Shown: positions 1-11,879 of the stretch, piece after piece
How positions within the stretch are numbered: position 1 is the stretch's first letter
How the letters are laid out: each line of letters starts with the position of its first letter
Assembly (NCBI GenBank): GCA_963971535.1
Contig: OZ020588.1
Coordinates: forward strand, 126,434,264 to 126,498,263
Reading direction: 5' to 3'
Source of the DNA: Notolepis coatsorum
Taxonomy: Eukaryota > Chordata > Actinopteri > Aulopiformes > Paralepididae
DNA length: 64,000 bases
Program-made: the position numbers and the translations under genes
Notes under the pieces: generated by a model
Told to the model about the DNA's origin: nothing
Seen by the model: the letters and a program-made list of their open reading frames with translations, nothing else
The model's database searches: none

Positions 1-2
1 TA

Positions 3-1067
3 GTGGAAGACCTCTCGACCGAAGGTTTCCTAAAAACGTTCCAACGCTTCACTGCATTGAGAGGCCATCCTAGGAAGCTCTGGTCCGATAGAGGAACTAA
101 TATCGTGGGAGCAAAGCCAGCGAATATTGACAATAACAAGGTACAGAAGAAAGCCGCAGAGTCTGGAACAGATTGGACTTGGGTGTTCCACCCCGCTGAC
201 TCTCCTCATAGGAATCGTGCGGCTGAAGCAGCTGTGCGAGTATTGAAAAGAGCACTAAGCAGCATAGGCGAAGAAGGGAGCCTTACGGCCCTGGAGTTCC
301 AAACCCTCCTATACCTAGCTGCCAATCTATCAAATGAGAGGCCTATTGGCGCCAACGCCCAGCTTCGGGATGGCACCATTGAGGTCATCACCCCCACCAC
401 TCTCCTACTGGGACGTGCAAGGCCCCGTGGAGACCCCAGAGGTTTCGAGTCCGCTATCTACCCCTTCGTCCGTCTGAGAGCAATCCAGATTGAAGTGGAC
501 AGGTTCTGGAAACGATGGAGCCAACTGGCGGGACCAGAACTCTTCGTCCGGAAGAAGTGGCACATTCACGCTAGGAATGTTGCTAAAGGAGACCTGGTCT
601 GGCTTGCGGACCAGAACGCACTCAGAGGCCAGTTTCGACTGGGCCGAGTGATAAGGACTCACCCTGACCCGAAGGGTGTCATCAGAGACGTGGAAGTAAG
701 GACTTGCCATAGCCTTCCCGTTACCGCCGGTCATCCCAAGCGTGATCGTCACGTCGGGGTGTGCCCTACCACCGTCCTCCACAGGGACGTCAGGAGGTTG
801 GTGGTACTTCTACGCCTGTTTCTGGCGCAGAGGACGTCGAAAGTCGCCTGTTTCTGGCGCAGAGGACGTCGAAAGTCGCCTGTTTCTGGCGCAGAGGACG
901 TCGAAAGTCGCCTGTTTCTTGCACAAAGGACGTCGAAAGTCGCCTGTTTTTGGCACAGAGAAGGACGTCGAAAGTCGCCTGTTTCTGGCACAAGAAAGGA
1001 TGTCGAAAGTCGCCTGTTTCTGGCACAAGGAAGGACGTCGAAAGTCGCCTGTTTCTGGCAGGATTGA
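3..1067 (+). pseudogene. BEL/Pao retrotransposon integrase, C-terminal fragment
   Basis: The frame is open from the window edge, so its start is outside. Residues 1-80 are the second half of an integrase core: SDRGTN holds the second catalytic Asp (residue 29), and a Glu in the helix near residue 75 fits the third position. Residues ~85-250 resemble the C-terminal module of BEL/Pao polyproteins (the ITPTTLLLGR stretch, then a FWKRWSQ-type helix). The enzyme would insert retrotransposon cDNA into the genome. The coding match ends near base 812; beyond that the frame merely reads through a minisatellite. This family differs from the two BEL elements further right, which have SDHGTN and WEREVR. 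The probable LTR at 1254-2021 follows on the same strand. Confidence 0.8.
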
Positions 1068-1080
1068 GGACGTCAAGAAT
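814..1080. repeat. 32/35-bp minisatellite, about 8 units
   Basis: Four units of 32 bp (814-845, 846-877, 878-909, 910-941) are followed by three of 35 bp (942-976, 977-1011, 1012-1046) and a degenerate partial unit. Each carries GGACGTCGAAAGTC and GCCTGTTTCTGGC. The 3-bp insertion separating the two classes lies after the GGCACA core. The array starts at the integrase coding end and is probably part of the BEL 3' untranslated region. Confidence 0.95.
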
Positions 1081-1253
1081 CATCCGTTGCCGACATAACC
1101 TGCATGGTTTTCGCGGAAGCCGCTTGTGCTACCATCGTAAATGCGGCATAGTTTAATTCTTCGTGCCCCTGTAAAGAAATAACAATATAAACCGGGAACA
1201 CTTTGTATAGTTTGGATAGTTTTATGAGCCAGACGTTCAGAAAACTAAGTGGG

Positions 1254-2021
1254 AGGTGGAGAATTATCCAACGTTTTTCCCAATATGTTCATTATTATTA
1301 TTATTATTCATTATTATCATAAGTAACATTTATTGTATGCGTTTATTGCATGCGTTAGTTATTATCTGGTGCCGCCTAGTGGACACACTTTGGAACACGT
1401 ATTGCGACTCTGGACAGGTAAGCTGTCTCTGCGCTGGCGCGTCGCGCTATTTAAGTGACACTCTTAGCCCTAGGCTGTAAGGTGAAAAGCCCTGTGGGCG
1501 AACTCTGACTGGCCAACGGTACGTTGCATTGTATGCGCCGTTAATATCCGCATTTATCTTTGATTCATATATCTTGTTACTAATTAATGCAGTTTATTTC
1601 CTTTCCTTTGTATAGGTAAATACTCTGACTAAATGCTGACTACACGCTGACTAACGTCTGATTGTATGCTGCTGACTAAACGCTGATTGACTACTGACTA
1701 ACTACTGATTAAATGCCAACTACACTATCAAGTACTGGCGGTTGCTAATTGCAACATAACTATCAACGAACTGTTATCATCGTCGACTTGGTTGAACATT
1801 ACCAAATGCCATATAGACCTTTACTTACATTATCCACTAACGCTTGAATGCAAGCTGCTACTAACTATCAGCTACAAGCTAACCGCTTGATTAATTGGCC
1901 ACCTGGTGATTATTGCAACAAGTAATAACTGGATGTTGGACATTGGAGTCCTAATAAACGAACATTCTTACAAAGTCCGAATTGTTTCACTGGTTTAATT
2001 ATAAGTCATTCGTCCACACCC
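1254..2021 (+). mobile_element. Probable 3' LTR of the BEL/Pao element at the left edge
   Basis: A purine-rich stretch (AAGTGGGAGG, about 1243-1253) fits a polypurine tract and is followed by TGGAGAATTATCC. The far end reads TTCGTCCACA at about 2021, giving approximately inverted ends (TGTGGA-like / TCCACA). Inside are a TATA-like TATTTAAG at about 1449 and an AATAAA at about 1952, the order expected of an LTR. No second LTR is in the window, so both boundaries are inferred. Confidence 0.5.
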
Positions 2022-2159
2022 TTCCAAGGGGGACATCTAGTTGACTCATTGACTGAGACTGCTAGATAATTGGACACGTATTAGGAGCTTTACAGCCAGG
2101 AACAGAACATGTCCTGCGGGGTTTGCTCATCGTGGAAGTTAGGCAAGTTACTGCACTCA

Positions 2160-2695
2160 TCATCATCATCAAACCTTTATTTGAATAGGCAGGTTAATTA
2201 AGAGCAAGTTCTTATTTTCAATAACGGCCTATTTGGGGTAAAAAGCCCCCTAGGGGAAAGGGGATGGGGGATAAAATCAAATAAATAAAAATAAAACACA
2301 AAGGAACATTATTAAAAAGGCAGGACATACATACAGAGCAACAACTGAACTGAACAACAACTGGCGGACAACAGAACAATAGTGGCAGCATGGTGTTAGC
2401 ACATGGAGAAACATCTACATGAGTGCGCTAGGGAGTTTGTTAAAGTTTCCTTAAACAATCGAATTGAAATAAACGTTTCCATATTTAAGGTTTTTTGTAG
2501 TGTGTTCCAGCTATCAGCTGCTGCGTACTGAAAGGAGGAACGGCCTTGTGAGGAGTTGGCATGGGGGGCGTTTACCAGGATATGTGTGGCTGACCGGGTG
2601 TGGTAATTTGGGAGTGGACGAGGGTGGACTAGGCGAGTAAGGTAAGGGGGATTACGGCCTAGAAGTGTTTTATAGACACTCCTAGAGGTACTGCT
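2160..2695 (-). pseudogene. L2-like LINE, reverse-transcriptase C-terminus and 3' end
   Basis: The minus strand is open from about 2693 down to a stop at 2396-2398. It encodes a LINE ORF2 C-terminus: VYKTLLGRNPPYL, then tRSATHILVNAP, then an SSFQYAAADSWNTL stretch and a final FKETL helix. These are the usual landmarks after the RT palm of L2/CR1-type elements. The 3' untranslated part (2395 down to about 2172) ends in AAATAAAGG and a (TGATGA) microsatellite at 2157-2172, a typical LINE tail. The copy is truncated at the 5' side by an in-frame stop near 2696. Confidence 0.75.
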
Positions 2696-2699
2696 CTAG

Positions 2700-3403
2700 T
2701 CAAGGTAGATTGTGGGCGGGCATTAGCTACAACCACAGAACCAATCACATCACTGTCCGCTACCCAGAGCCCGAGTGACGTCACTACATGGCTCAAATCA
2801 GGATGGCCTAATTTACTGGAGCAGGAAATGGTCTGAGCTGAATCAGAGCAATCCGCCAATATGGTATTTAGACACAAAAACACATTGATACTAACTCCTA
2901 TTACTATAATACAATGCTAGAGACTGAAAAATGACATTTATAATGCATGTCACCTTTAACATTTACAAGTGAGGATGATTTGTTTGAATTTTTGAATGAA
3001 GGCATTCCTGTTTGATTACTTAATCAGTATGTTCTAAAAGGTTAGTTAGCAATGCACGTATTCATAATGCTTATGTATTTCGTTTTGGTAAATGCTTTTA
3101 TCCCGGGCATCTTACCACGAGTGCACATACTGTACATCCTTAGCATGGTTGGCCTGGAGTAGGAATAAACCCCAAACCCTGGCAGTGTGTTAAGGGCCAC
3201 ACAAGACCACTTATTCCACTTCTAGACAGATGTCACACACCTTTGCCAGTCAGCCTGAAACCACAATATTTGTCAAAGTGATTGCAGTGGGCCAAAGAGG
3301 GTAACGTGGTCTGCGGGTGGCTCAGTTGGATGGCGTGCTGGGAGGGAGGGGGTGGTGGGGGCGTAGGTGGGACGGTGATCTTAAGGGTATGTGTGTTGGG
3401 GTG
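2700..3403. other. No gene seen
   Basis: Mixed-composition sequence that becomes G-rich on + after about 3300. I see no coding frame with family landmarks and no clear element boundary. Confidence 0.5.
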
Positions 3404-3550
3404 GGGGCGAGGTCAAGTGAGGGGTTGAGGCAAGATCAAGTGTTGGGGTGGGGGAGGCAAGGTCAAGTATTTGGGTGGGGGTGAGGGGAGGCAAGGTCAA
3501 GTGTTGGGGTGGGGGTGAGGGGAGGCAAGGTCAAGTGTTGGGGTGGGGGG
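3404..3550 (+). repeat. G-rich minisatellite, possible quadruplex-forming
   Basis: About four imperfect copies of a ~35-40-bp unit containing GGCAAGGTCAAGTGTTGGGG followed by runs of five G. The + strand has many closely spaced G-runs of 4-7, so one strand could fold into G-quadruplexes. Confidence 0.8.
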
Positions 3551-3855
3551 GTGTGGGGTTATGTTGTGCTTCATTTTTATGTTTAAACTTGCAATAAACT
3601 TGCAATAAAAACATGTTTAGATTTAGCATAAATACATGTTTACCTGGTATTCTTTTTACGCATGGTAATCTGTTGACCCAATTCAAGTAAACCAAGCACC
3701 AAGAAGACATGATATTGGGTACATTAGAAATGAAGAAATTATGGGAACAGTGACATTCAGTGTTATTGAATAGATGTAAAGTCCTATAATGCCAATAAAA
3801 ACACATTTGCATAATTCATTTAGATACAGGTAAATAAGAATAAATAATGTGTATA

Positions 3856-4319
3856 CACAGTAAATTTCGCAGAGTAAATTGTACTCAAACTGAGTACATT
3901 TTACTCAAACTGACTCAAATTTACTCTGCGAAATTTTACCAAAAACCAAAAACTTAAGTGCATGTTATTAATAATAACAGTTAAAATGTGTTGGATTCAG
4001 TAATGACATGCCAAATCATGAGTTAATATAGCCCACATTTTTTTTTGCAAGTACAACTCAATTTCACAAGGGAAATTGATTTAAATTTACTTAAAATGTT
4101 TGGGCTATATTAACTCATGATTTGGCATGTTATTACTAAATCCAACACATTTTAACTGTTATTATTATTAACATGCACTTAAGTTTTTGGTTTAAATTTA
4201 GTTCACTTATTCAATACATTTTAATCAAACTTATGTGATTAAAATCTATTCAATTATATGACGTGTCCCTTTGTTACCTTAATTTTTTTAAGTAAACACT
4301 AGTCACATTATTTACAGTG
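3856..4319. mobile_element. MITE-like fold-back element
   Basis: The left end CACAGTAAAT (3856) and the reverse complement of the right end (CACTGTAAAT, ending 4319) match at 9 of 10 bases. Within lies a long inverted repeat with arms of about 95 bp (3936-4034 and 4100-4193) and a spacer of about 65 bp. A second smaller inverted repeat sits at the left side (about 3862-3885 and 3917-3940, core TCGCAGAGTAAA). No open frame is present. I could not see a clear target duplication, so the ends are provisional and the superfamily is open. Confidence 0.6.
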
Positions 4320-5609
4320 CTATTTTACTTTACTTTTTATTGCACTGCATTGTTGCATCATTTTACTATCTACTCTATTCTACTATTTTATTGCACTGTA
4401 CTATTTTACTCTGTTTATTACTTTTTATTACAGGTTCAAAACAGGTATTAAACTGTGTGGGTATCAAACAAGAAAGACTGTCAGGCTTTAAAACTGTGTA
4501 GGACCCAGGCCTAGATTTGCGCCCTGAGAGAGGGATGGCAGAATTCAATTTGGATTTAGTATCACCAGGCGTGCATCGAGAATGAAGAATGAAATCTACT
4601 GTATGTACAGTTTGATTCTTAGAATGGATATGACTCCGCCATTTTGGATCGGATTTCAACACAGATGGTTGCTAAATGTTCACAGAAGGTAGACACACCA
4701 ACTGCGCTCCAATCTATGCCAATAACGTTCAGTTTTGTGATAGAGTATCCAGAGAAATAAGAGAAAAAAAAAAATTCAAAAAGTAATTTGCTTGCAGGAA
4801 GCTAGAATTCGCTGGGTACTTTAGTTTTTCGAAATTTCAATGTTAATTGAGAGCTCTGGATGCCCTCTGCTCATATGACTACATCATCATTCGGCGACGG
4901 CCGCTAATTCAAAATGGCCGATCTCAGCAAAAATAGTATCACATTTCAAAAAAGAAAATCTCACTAATAACACTTTAACCTATTGGTAAACAAACATATT
5001 GCTGAAAATATACAATATGACTGCTGTTGTGACATGGTTAGGATGTTTACTCTTGGATATTTTTTTTTAAATATGCAACATTATGTCATACAGTCTAGAC
5101 AGATTGATTTATGACATGATGTCATTTTGGGACCGGTACTGACCCCGTCGGGCTTACTGTTAAAGCCCAACTTGCAGGTTAAACCCTACTCTGCAATTAT
5201 GGGTAGTTTACATCATTGGTATCTAATTTAATTATTTTTTTTTCCATTTGACGCCGGAAATTTGACTCAGAAATGGTTAAAAAGGTCCACGCTCGAATAA
5301 CATGCACAAGCAAATCTAAAAGCTTATCAGACGCTAGCACGGCCGTGACGTCACTTCAGGAAACGTATGCCTTATGCCCGTCTGGGTCATAGTACTACTG
5401 GATATATGGCGCTGGCTAACGTTAGCATTATGTCTACTGCCGTGAACCATTTTAGATCGGGGCATGTAGAGGAGTTTGGGGAACGAGTAAAATCATGTGC
5501 AGGTCCTCTTCTCAGACCTGTGTGGCAAAGCACTGCACACGCATCATGCAAGCTACACGTCGCTGCATGTTGATCAATGGTGGCCCACTCGGTGCATCAC
5601 AGTGGGCTA
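4320..5609. other. No gene seen; AT-rich, then CpG-richer
   Basis: 4320-4440 is a T-rich stretch of repeated TATTTTACT-like words. The rest has no coding frame with recognisable landmarks. From about 5300 the sequence becomes richer in CpG and has one TGACGTCA (CRE-type word) near 5347. That is not enough to call a promoter. Confidence 0.5.
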
Positions 5610-5973
5610 CTATTGTGCTAACAACGTGCCACGGCGTCCGGCTTGTCGGCCGGCAGGAGAGCCCGATTTGGGGTGGTTCTCTCCTCTTTGTGTGCCCCCG
5701 TCCTCGCGGGTGTCCTGCCGGGGAGCTTATGGACGCGACAACAGCGGCGGCCGTAGGGTGTTTGAGCCTGTAGCATTAGTTAGCTCATAGCTATCGTGTA
5801 CCACTAGCGTTACGGGCTCGAGCACCCTACGACTGCCGCCGTTGTCGCGTCCATGGGCTCCCCGGCAGGGTACCCATGGGGACGGGGGTGTACAGAGAGG
5901 AGAGAACCATTTTGGGTCGGGCGTTCATGCCGGCCAGCGAGCCGGACGTCGGGATATGTTGTTAGCACAATAG
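5610..5973. repeat. 364-bp imperfect palindrome, GC-rich
   Basis: Left arm 5610-5790 and right arm about 5793-5973 are reverse complements with scattered mismatches. They share CTATTGTGCTAACAAC at the outer ends and GGACGCGACAAC and GTAGGGTG near the centre. The symmetry runs almost to the centre at about 5791, so the unit folds into one long hairpin. Short frames over it are shadows of the repeat. Confidence 0.85.
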
Positions 5974-6594
5974 CTACCAAGCTAAGCTATGTTAGCTTCT
6001 AACGTGTATACACAATAATGTACAACGACACAATGATTTACATTATTACAAATATGGTAACGTGGTTGTGGCTTTTACAAATAGTGGTTAGCTTTAGAGA
6101 TGGATGGCTATGATCACGGAGCAATAGTGTTGTTAGGTGAAACAGATACATTTTCATTCGGCTAGTAGTAGCAAGGCTCTCTGCCTGCAGTGCCTGCCAC
6201 TAGCTGTGTGTGACTCTCAGAGCCCCCTGGTGCCCTGCACCTGTTGTGACGACATCATTTAGATTACACGCGCACGTTATGAACCATTGATTAAAATATC
6301 CACGTGCGTGGTGATTGTTTTGGGCAGACAAAATGTTTGATAAAAATGCAAAAACTGGGTCAATTTCAATAATTTTTTTTTCCTTCTTCATGAAAGTCAC
6401 CGTTGGCCTAGTCCACATTGTTTATTGAACAAAAATACAACATGCAAGTTGGCCTTTAACCTGTAATCCAGAACTATTTTATTCCACTGTAAAAAACTTG
6501 GATTTTATGTCTGCACTTTATGTGCACTATTTTACTCTGTCTATTCAATCGTACTCTTTTTATTATTGTCTATTCAAAATTGAATGAAACCATA
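5974..6594. other. No gene seen
   Basis: AT-rich sequence without coding landmarks. 6490-6560 carries words (ATTTTATGTCTGCACTTTATG) that recur just downstream in the LINE 3' end at 6595-6765, so it may be a degraded duplicate of that region. Confidence 0.4.
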
Positions 6595-6765
6595 AACAAG
6601 GTGGCCTGTTGGGATGTTAGATCCTAAAGTGAAAAACTGTGATTTTATATGTCTGCACTTTATGTGCTCATTTTATGCCTGTCTTTTTTCTGTTGTGAAG
6701 CACTTTGAGCTGCAGTTTCTGTATGAAAGGTGCTATACAAATAAAGTGTATTATTATTATTACAC
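6595..6765 (+). mobile_element. 5'-truncated LINE 3' end (L2-like), + strand
   Basis: Contains TGTTGGGATGTTAGATCCTA, then GAAGCACTTTGAGCTGCAG, AAATAAAG and a (TTA)n tail at about 6750-6764. The same words in the same order occur on the minus strand at 22199-22360 beside a LINE reverse transcriptase, so this is a second copy of that family in the opposite orientation, reduced to its 3' end. Confidence 0.75.
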
Positions 6766-7292
<527 letters not shown>

Positions 7293-7298
7293 GTTTTT

Positions 7299-7367
7299 GT
7301 TGACACCAGCCACAGGGAGGTGCTGGTCATAGAAGTAGGCTGTACCTTTGATCTGTATATGGACCAG
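7299..7367 (+). pseudogene. RLE-type LINE endonuclease domain, left part (split gene)
   Basis: The frame here reads VDTSHREVLVIEVGCTFDL and continues YMDQ up to base 7367. It resumes exactly at 10178 in the same frame as AFWDKYIKYQPLL. In between lies the inverted-repeat element 7368-10174. The combined domain looks like the C-terminal restriction-like endonuclease of R4/Dong/Rex6-type non-LTR retrotransposons, with acidic residues in a beta strand followed by a KY motif. The 5' part of the LINE is absent; a (TG)n tract sits where it should be. Confidence 0.6.
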
Positions 7368-7694
7368 GGCCCTCATTCATCAACGTGGACGTAGAAAATG
7401 TTCTATTTCCACACGTAAGCACAGAATTTAGAATGAGTGTACGCACGGAAATATTGGGATTCATCAACCGTGCGTACACAGGTCCTATGCTCCCCCGTGT
7501 TGATAAATACCACTTTGTTCTACCGTCAATGCTCGTGCATGATTATCCATATATGGTCATGAAACACCCCCCTTGGGATGTGAAATAATGGACTGACCCA
7601 AGCGGAACTCTGAGAAACTCAACGGGAGATTATTCACTGAGGCGCTGTCGAACCAAGAAGACACAACGCGTGTTATGGGATAAATAAAAGGCTG

Positions 7695-8400
7695 ACTTGT
7701 ACACGGTGATGTCAGATATCAACGGCTCCCTAAGACCATTGCTGCAATTCTGCCTGGACAGCTCAAAACACTAATAAAGACCGTTCGTTGACCACTGTTT
7801 GGCGTTGGTTGTGTGTCATTATAACCGTGCTGTAATATGAATGCCTTTATTAGTTGTGTTCGATTGGCTATATGATTTTTAGAGGCATCTATTTTGTTGT
7901 CGGTATTACCGACAACAAAATAGATGCCTCTAAAAATCATATACTATTAGGTAGCCTATATGAATTACATATAATAGCAGCCATAGCCTACATTATGCAA
8001 CAGTAACTTGCGCATACCAGTGTATGCGACGGACCAGTGTATACCTTATATCATATCATATTCATATAATAGTTTACTCTATCAGCATACCAGCATGTAA
8101 TATGTTCTTTGTTAGAACTCAACTCGTTAGACAGGCTGACAGACGTGTACACTTACGGTGATGTCGGATATGATATCTATTAACCATTGCTGCCTGGGCA
8201 GTGCAAACACTAATAAAGACCGCGCTGGAATATGACTGCCTTTTCCCGTGTTGTTTGATTAATACCCAGGGATTAAAGTTCTCCTCAATTTTATTCCAAA
8301 TCGCGATGGATCTTCCGTCAATTTTCTACCTGTTGCATATGATTTCTAGAGGCATACTACAATCTATTTTGATGTCAGTATTGGGTAGCCTATATAAACA
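7695..8400. repeat. Two diverged direct copies inside the TIR element
   Basis: About 7695-7905 and 8145-8390 share, in the same order, GGTGATGTC, CCATTGCTGC, ACTAATAAAGACCG, TGCTGTAATATGAATGCC-like and TAGAGGCATCT-like words. The element therefore has an internal duplication of at least 200 bp. Confidence 0.6.
7869..7943. repeat. Perfect 75-bp palindrome
   Basis: Two 37-bp arms are exact reverse complements around a single T at 7906 (centre CGGTATTACCG). The symmetry stops abruptly at 7868/7944. Confidence 0.97.
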
Positions 8401-8599
8401 ATAATACGAGAGCATATACAAGAACAATGAATCTCACTGCATGTATGATGTAGCCTGCCTTTCAATACATGAACTTGAATTCCATCATGTTTGTGTGCGG
8501 GACTCACAAGGCTGTTGTCACAATGGGTGGTACCGGTACTCCATTCACATATATGCCTACCACTTGTATCTATTGCTATGTCCGCCTACTACAATCTCA

Positions 8600-9417
8600 T
8601 GAGCTGTCTAACGCCTGTCCCGTCTCCCTGTCTTCCTATGACTTGCTGTCCTGGAGTGTTGACCGGAGTGTTGGACGTCCCGTGACGAAGGCCGGGAGAT
8701 TGCGACCCCCTCTGCGTGCCCCCCTGTCTCCGGAGGTCTCGTAGTGGTGACCGGAGTGCCGGATGTCCCGCGATGATGTCGGGGAGTTCAAAACCCTCTC
8801 TGCGCCACCCCCCTTCTCCCTGTCTCCAGCTGTCCCTGAGCAACGACCGGAGTGTTGAATGTCCCGTAACTAAGACGGGGAGGACGTGACCCTCTTGCGC
8901 CGCCCCTGTGCCTCAAATAGATCCGCTATCAACTCTATCTTTAATCTTTCAAAATGTTCAGTTGCTATCGCTATTAGCTCTATCTTTAATTTTTCAAAAT
9001 GTACAGTTGCTATTGCATGCACTCATCTGTGTTTCACCACACACATGAGTGCATGCTTACCAATTGTCCGTCTGCAACACTACTATCACCGACATCTAAG
9101 AAGGGAGATCCCCCCTTGAACGGCCCTTCTAAGGTTTCTCTCCTCCACATTGCCTGTGGAGCTTTTTTTCCCTATTGTTAGGTTTTAGTGAGTTTTTCCT
9201 TACCTTCGCGTGGGGTATGTCTGGGAGTGCTTGCATTCTTTCATTTATTTGCATTCATCTAAAAAATGTTGGACCCTATGGTGTTCTTGTTCTGTTCTTG
9301 ACTTATTGTTATGTTGTCTTCTTGACTTGTTTAAAGAAGACCTGTACGGCCCATGGGGACATTAACGTGTGTTGTCGGGCCCTATAAATAAATTTGATTT
9401 GATTTGATTTACAGTAA
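8600..9417 (+). mobile_element. LINE-like 3' region nested in the TIR element
   Basis: Ends in AAATAAATTTGA followed by (TTTGA)n at about 9388-9411, a typical LINE 3' tail. It contains the CCACATTGCCTGTGGAGC... CCTATTGTTAGG region found near the 3' ends of many fish LINEs. The left part holds three ~95-bp tandem units (about 8651, 8741, 8838; core GACCGGAGTGTTG and GATGTCCCG). A 38-bp direct repeat (CTCTATCTTTAAT...CAAAATGT) lies at about 8930-9010 and a hairpin at 9017-9058 (GCATGCACTCAT / ATGAGTGCATGC). The left boundary is uncertain. No long frame survives. Confidence 0.5.
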
Positions 9418-10174
9418 TAACAGTCCACACAATATCACGATGGACCATGCCATAGCCTATGTTCTATTAGGACATGATCTGTGACGACAAATGTTCTAGA
9501 ATGTTTGATTAAGATATCATACTCTGACAGCATGCCTATGATCAACAAAAACGCGAACTTGAATCCCATCATATACATAGTCTGTCCACTATCTGGTGTC
9601 ATTGCAATGCGTTTTCTATTCTTTCTTATACAGTAAAAAGGGGGAAGAACACTATATCGTGGGTGTTCATATGACTTGTATTCTGCTTACAGCTTCGAAA
9701 TTCCACTTGTTTCGTTTAACGTAAAGCCTTTTAAATATAATCAAAACGTTCCCGTGTTTCTGCGGTCTGTGCGCAAAATAATAACGAGTTGAGCTACGTT
9801 CCGATAACGCTATATAAACCATGCTGCATTCATTCTGAGAGAAAGATCTATTATTCCAAATGCTATTTTTTTGACCATAATTACACTACTGTTGCTATTT
9901 CACAATGAACTATAATGGATTACGGGGGTCATACAGAACACGCGCCAGTGTCTTTATTTCCGCCTTGAAACTAATGCAGAACTGAGGAGCGCTTATGCGT
10001 AGTAACGATATTCTACCACTGGGCGTCAGCTAAGTGTGCTCCGACCTGTGCGTACACGTAAGCACGGAGTCAAGTTCAAGTTGAAATTGATGAATCCCAC
10101 TCTTTGCTTAGAAATTATCGTACGCACAGGTTAAGCACAAATCTGTGCGTAAGACACGTTGATGAATGAGGGCC

Positions 10175-10662
<488 letters not shown>

Positions 10663-10923
10663 AGAAAGTGGTTGTGGTGGGTGGCACGAGGGTGTTGTCT
10701 GTGATTGTGTGTAAACATATCCACGTACATGTGTGTGCATTGATGTACATTTATTTGTGTGTTTTTGTTTTTATTTGTACACAATTACACATGCATTTGT
10801 AGTGGTTTATATGCATGACTTTCTGTCTGATGGTGTATTCTTATGTGTGCTTGAATGTGTAATTACAATATGTGTATCTGCATTCATTGCATTGTTTTTG
10901 TTTGTTTTCTACCTCAACAGGGA

Positions 10924-11569
<646 letters not shown>

Positions 11570-11714
11570 GTGGCGGCTGCTGACCAAATTATTTTGGTGA
11601 AGCAAACATTTTATTTTTAAAACATCCCCCACTGTGTGTGCCAGTGGTGGCTGGTGAGAGTTAAAAAATTGGGGAGGAAGGGAATGATTAAAAAATAATT
11701 AATAAAGAGGTACA
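11570..11714. mobile_element. Two partial transposon ends (CAGTGGCGGCTG type)
   Basis: CAGTGGCGGCTGCTGA (about 11570) and CAGTGGTGGCTGGTGA (about 11643) are two copies of one terminal motif in direct orientation, about 73 bp apart. No matching right end is visible, so these are fragments. Confidence 0.4.
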
Positions 11715-11879
11715 GACACAGTGTGGTTATGAAGATAGCAGACAGACACTACAGTGAAGACAACAGGCACTAGTAGTACACAGACACACAGTGTGGTTAT
11801 GAAGACAGCAGACAGGCACTACAGTAAAGACAACAGGCACTATAGTACACAGACAGACAGTGTGGTTATGATAACTACA
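11715..11879. repeat. ~80-bp tandem repeat
   Basis: About two units containing CACAGTGTGGTTATGAAGA, AGCAGACAG and ACAACAGGCACTA, leading straight into the larger array that follows. Confidence 0.8.

Larger units (their letters stand above)
7368..10174. mobile_element. 2.8-kb DNA element with 20-bp perfect TIRs
   Basis: The left end GGCCCTCATTCATCAACGTG is the exact reverse complement of the right end. CAG flanks both sides (7365-7367 and 10175-10177); because the element starts GG and ends CC, the duplication could be read as up to CCAGG. Removing the element restores the LINE endonuclease frame, so the boundaries are well fixed. No transposase frame is visible, so it is non-autonomous. Subterminal sequence also contains inverted GTGCGTAC words (about 7440-7490 and 10035-10140). 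A 3-bp CWG-type duplication would fit PIF/Harbinger; that assignment is tentative. Confidence 0.8.

Noticed and set aside
5347..5354. Functional CRE promoter (TGACGTCA)
   Set aside because: A single 8-base word without TATA, initiator or downstream gene.
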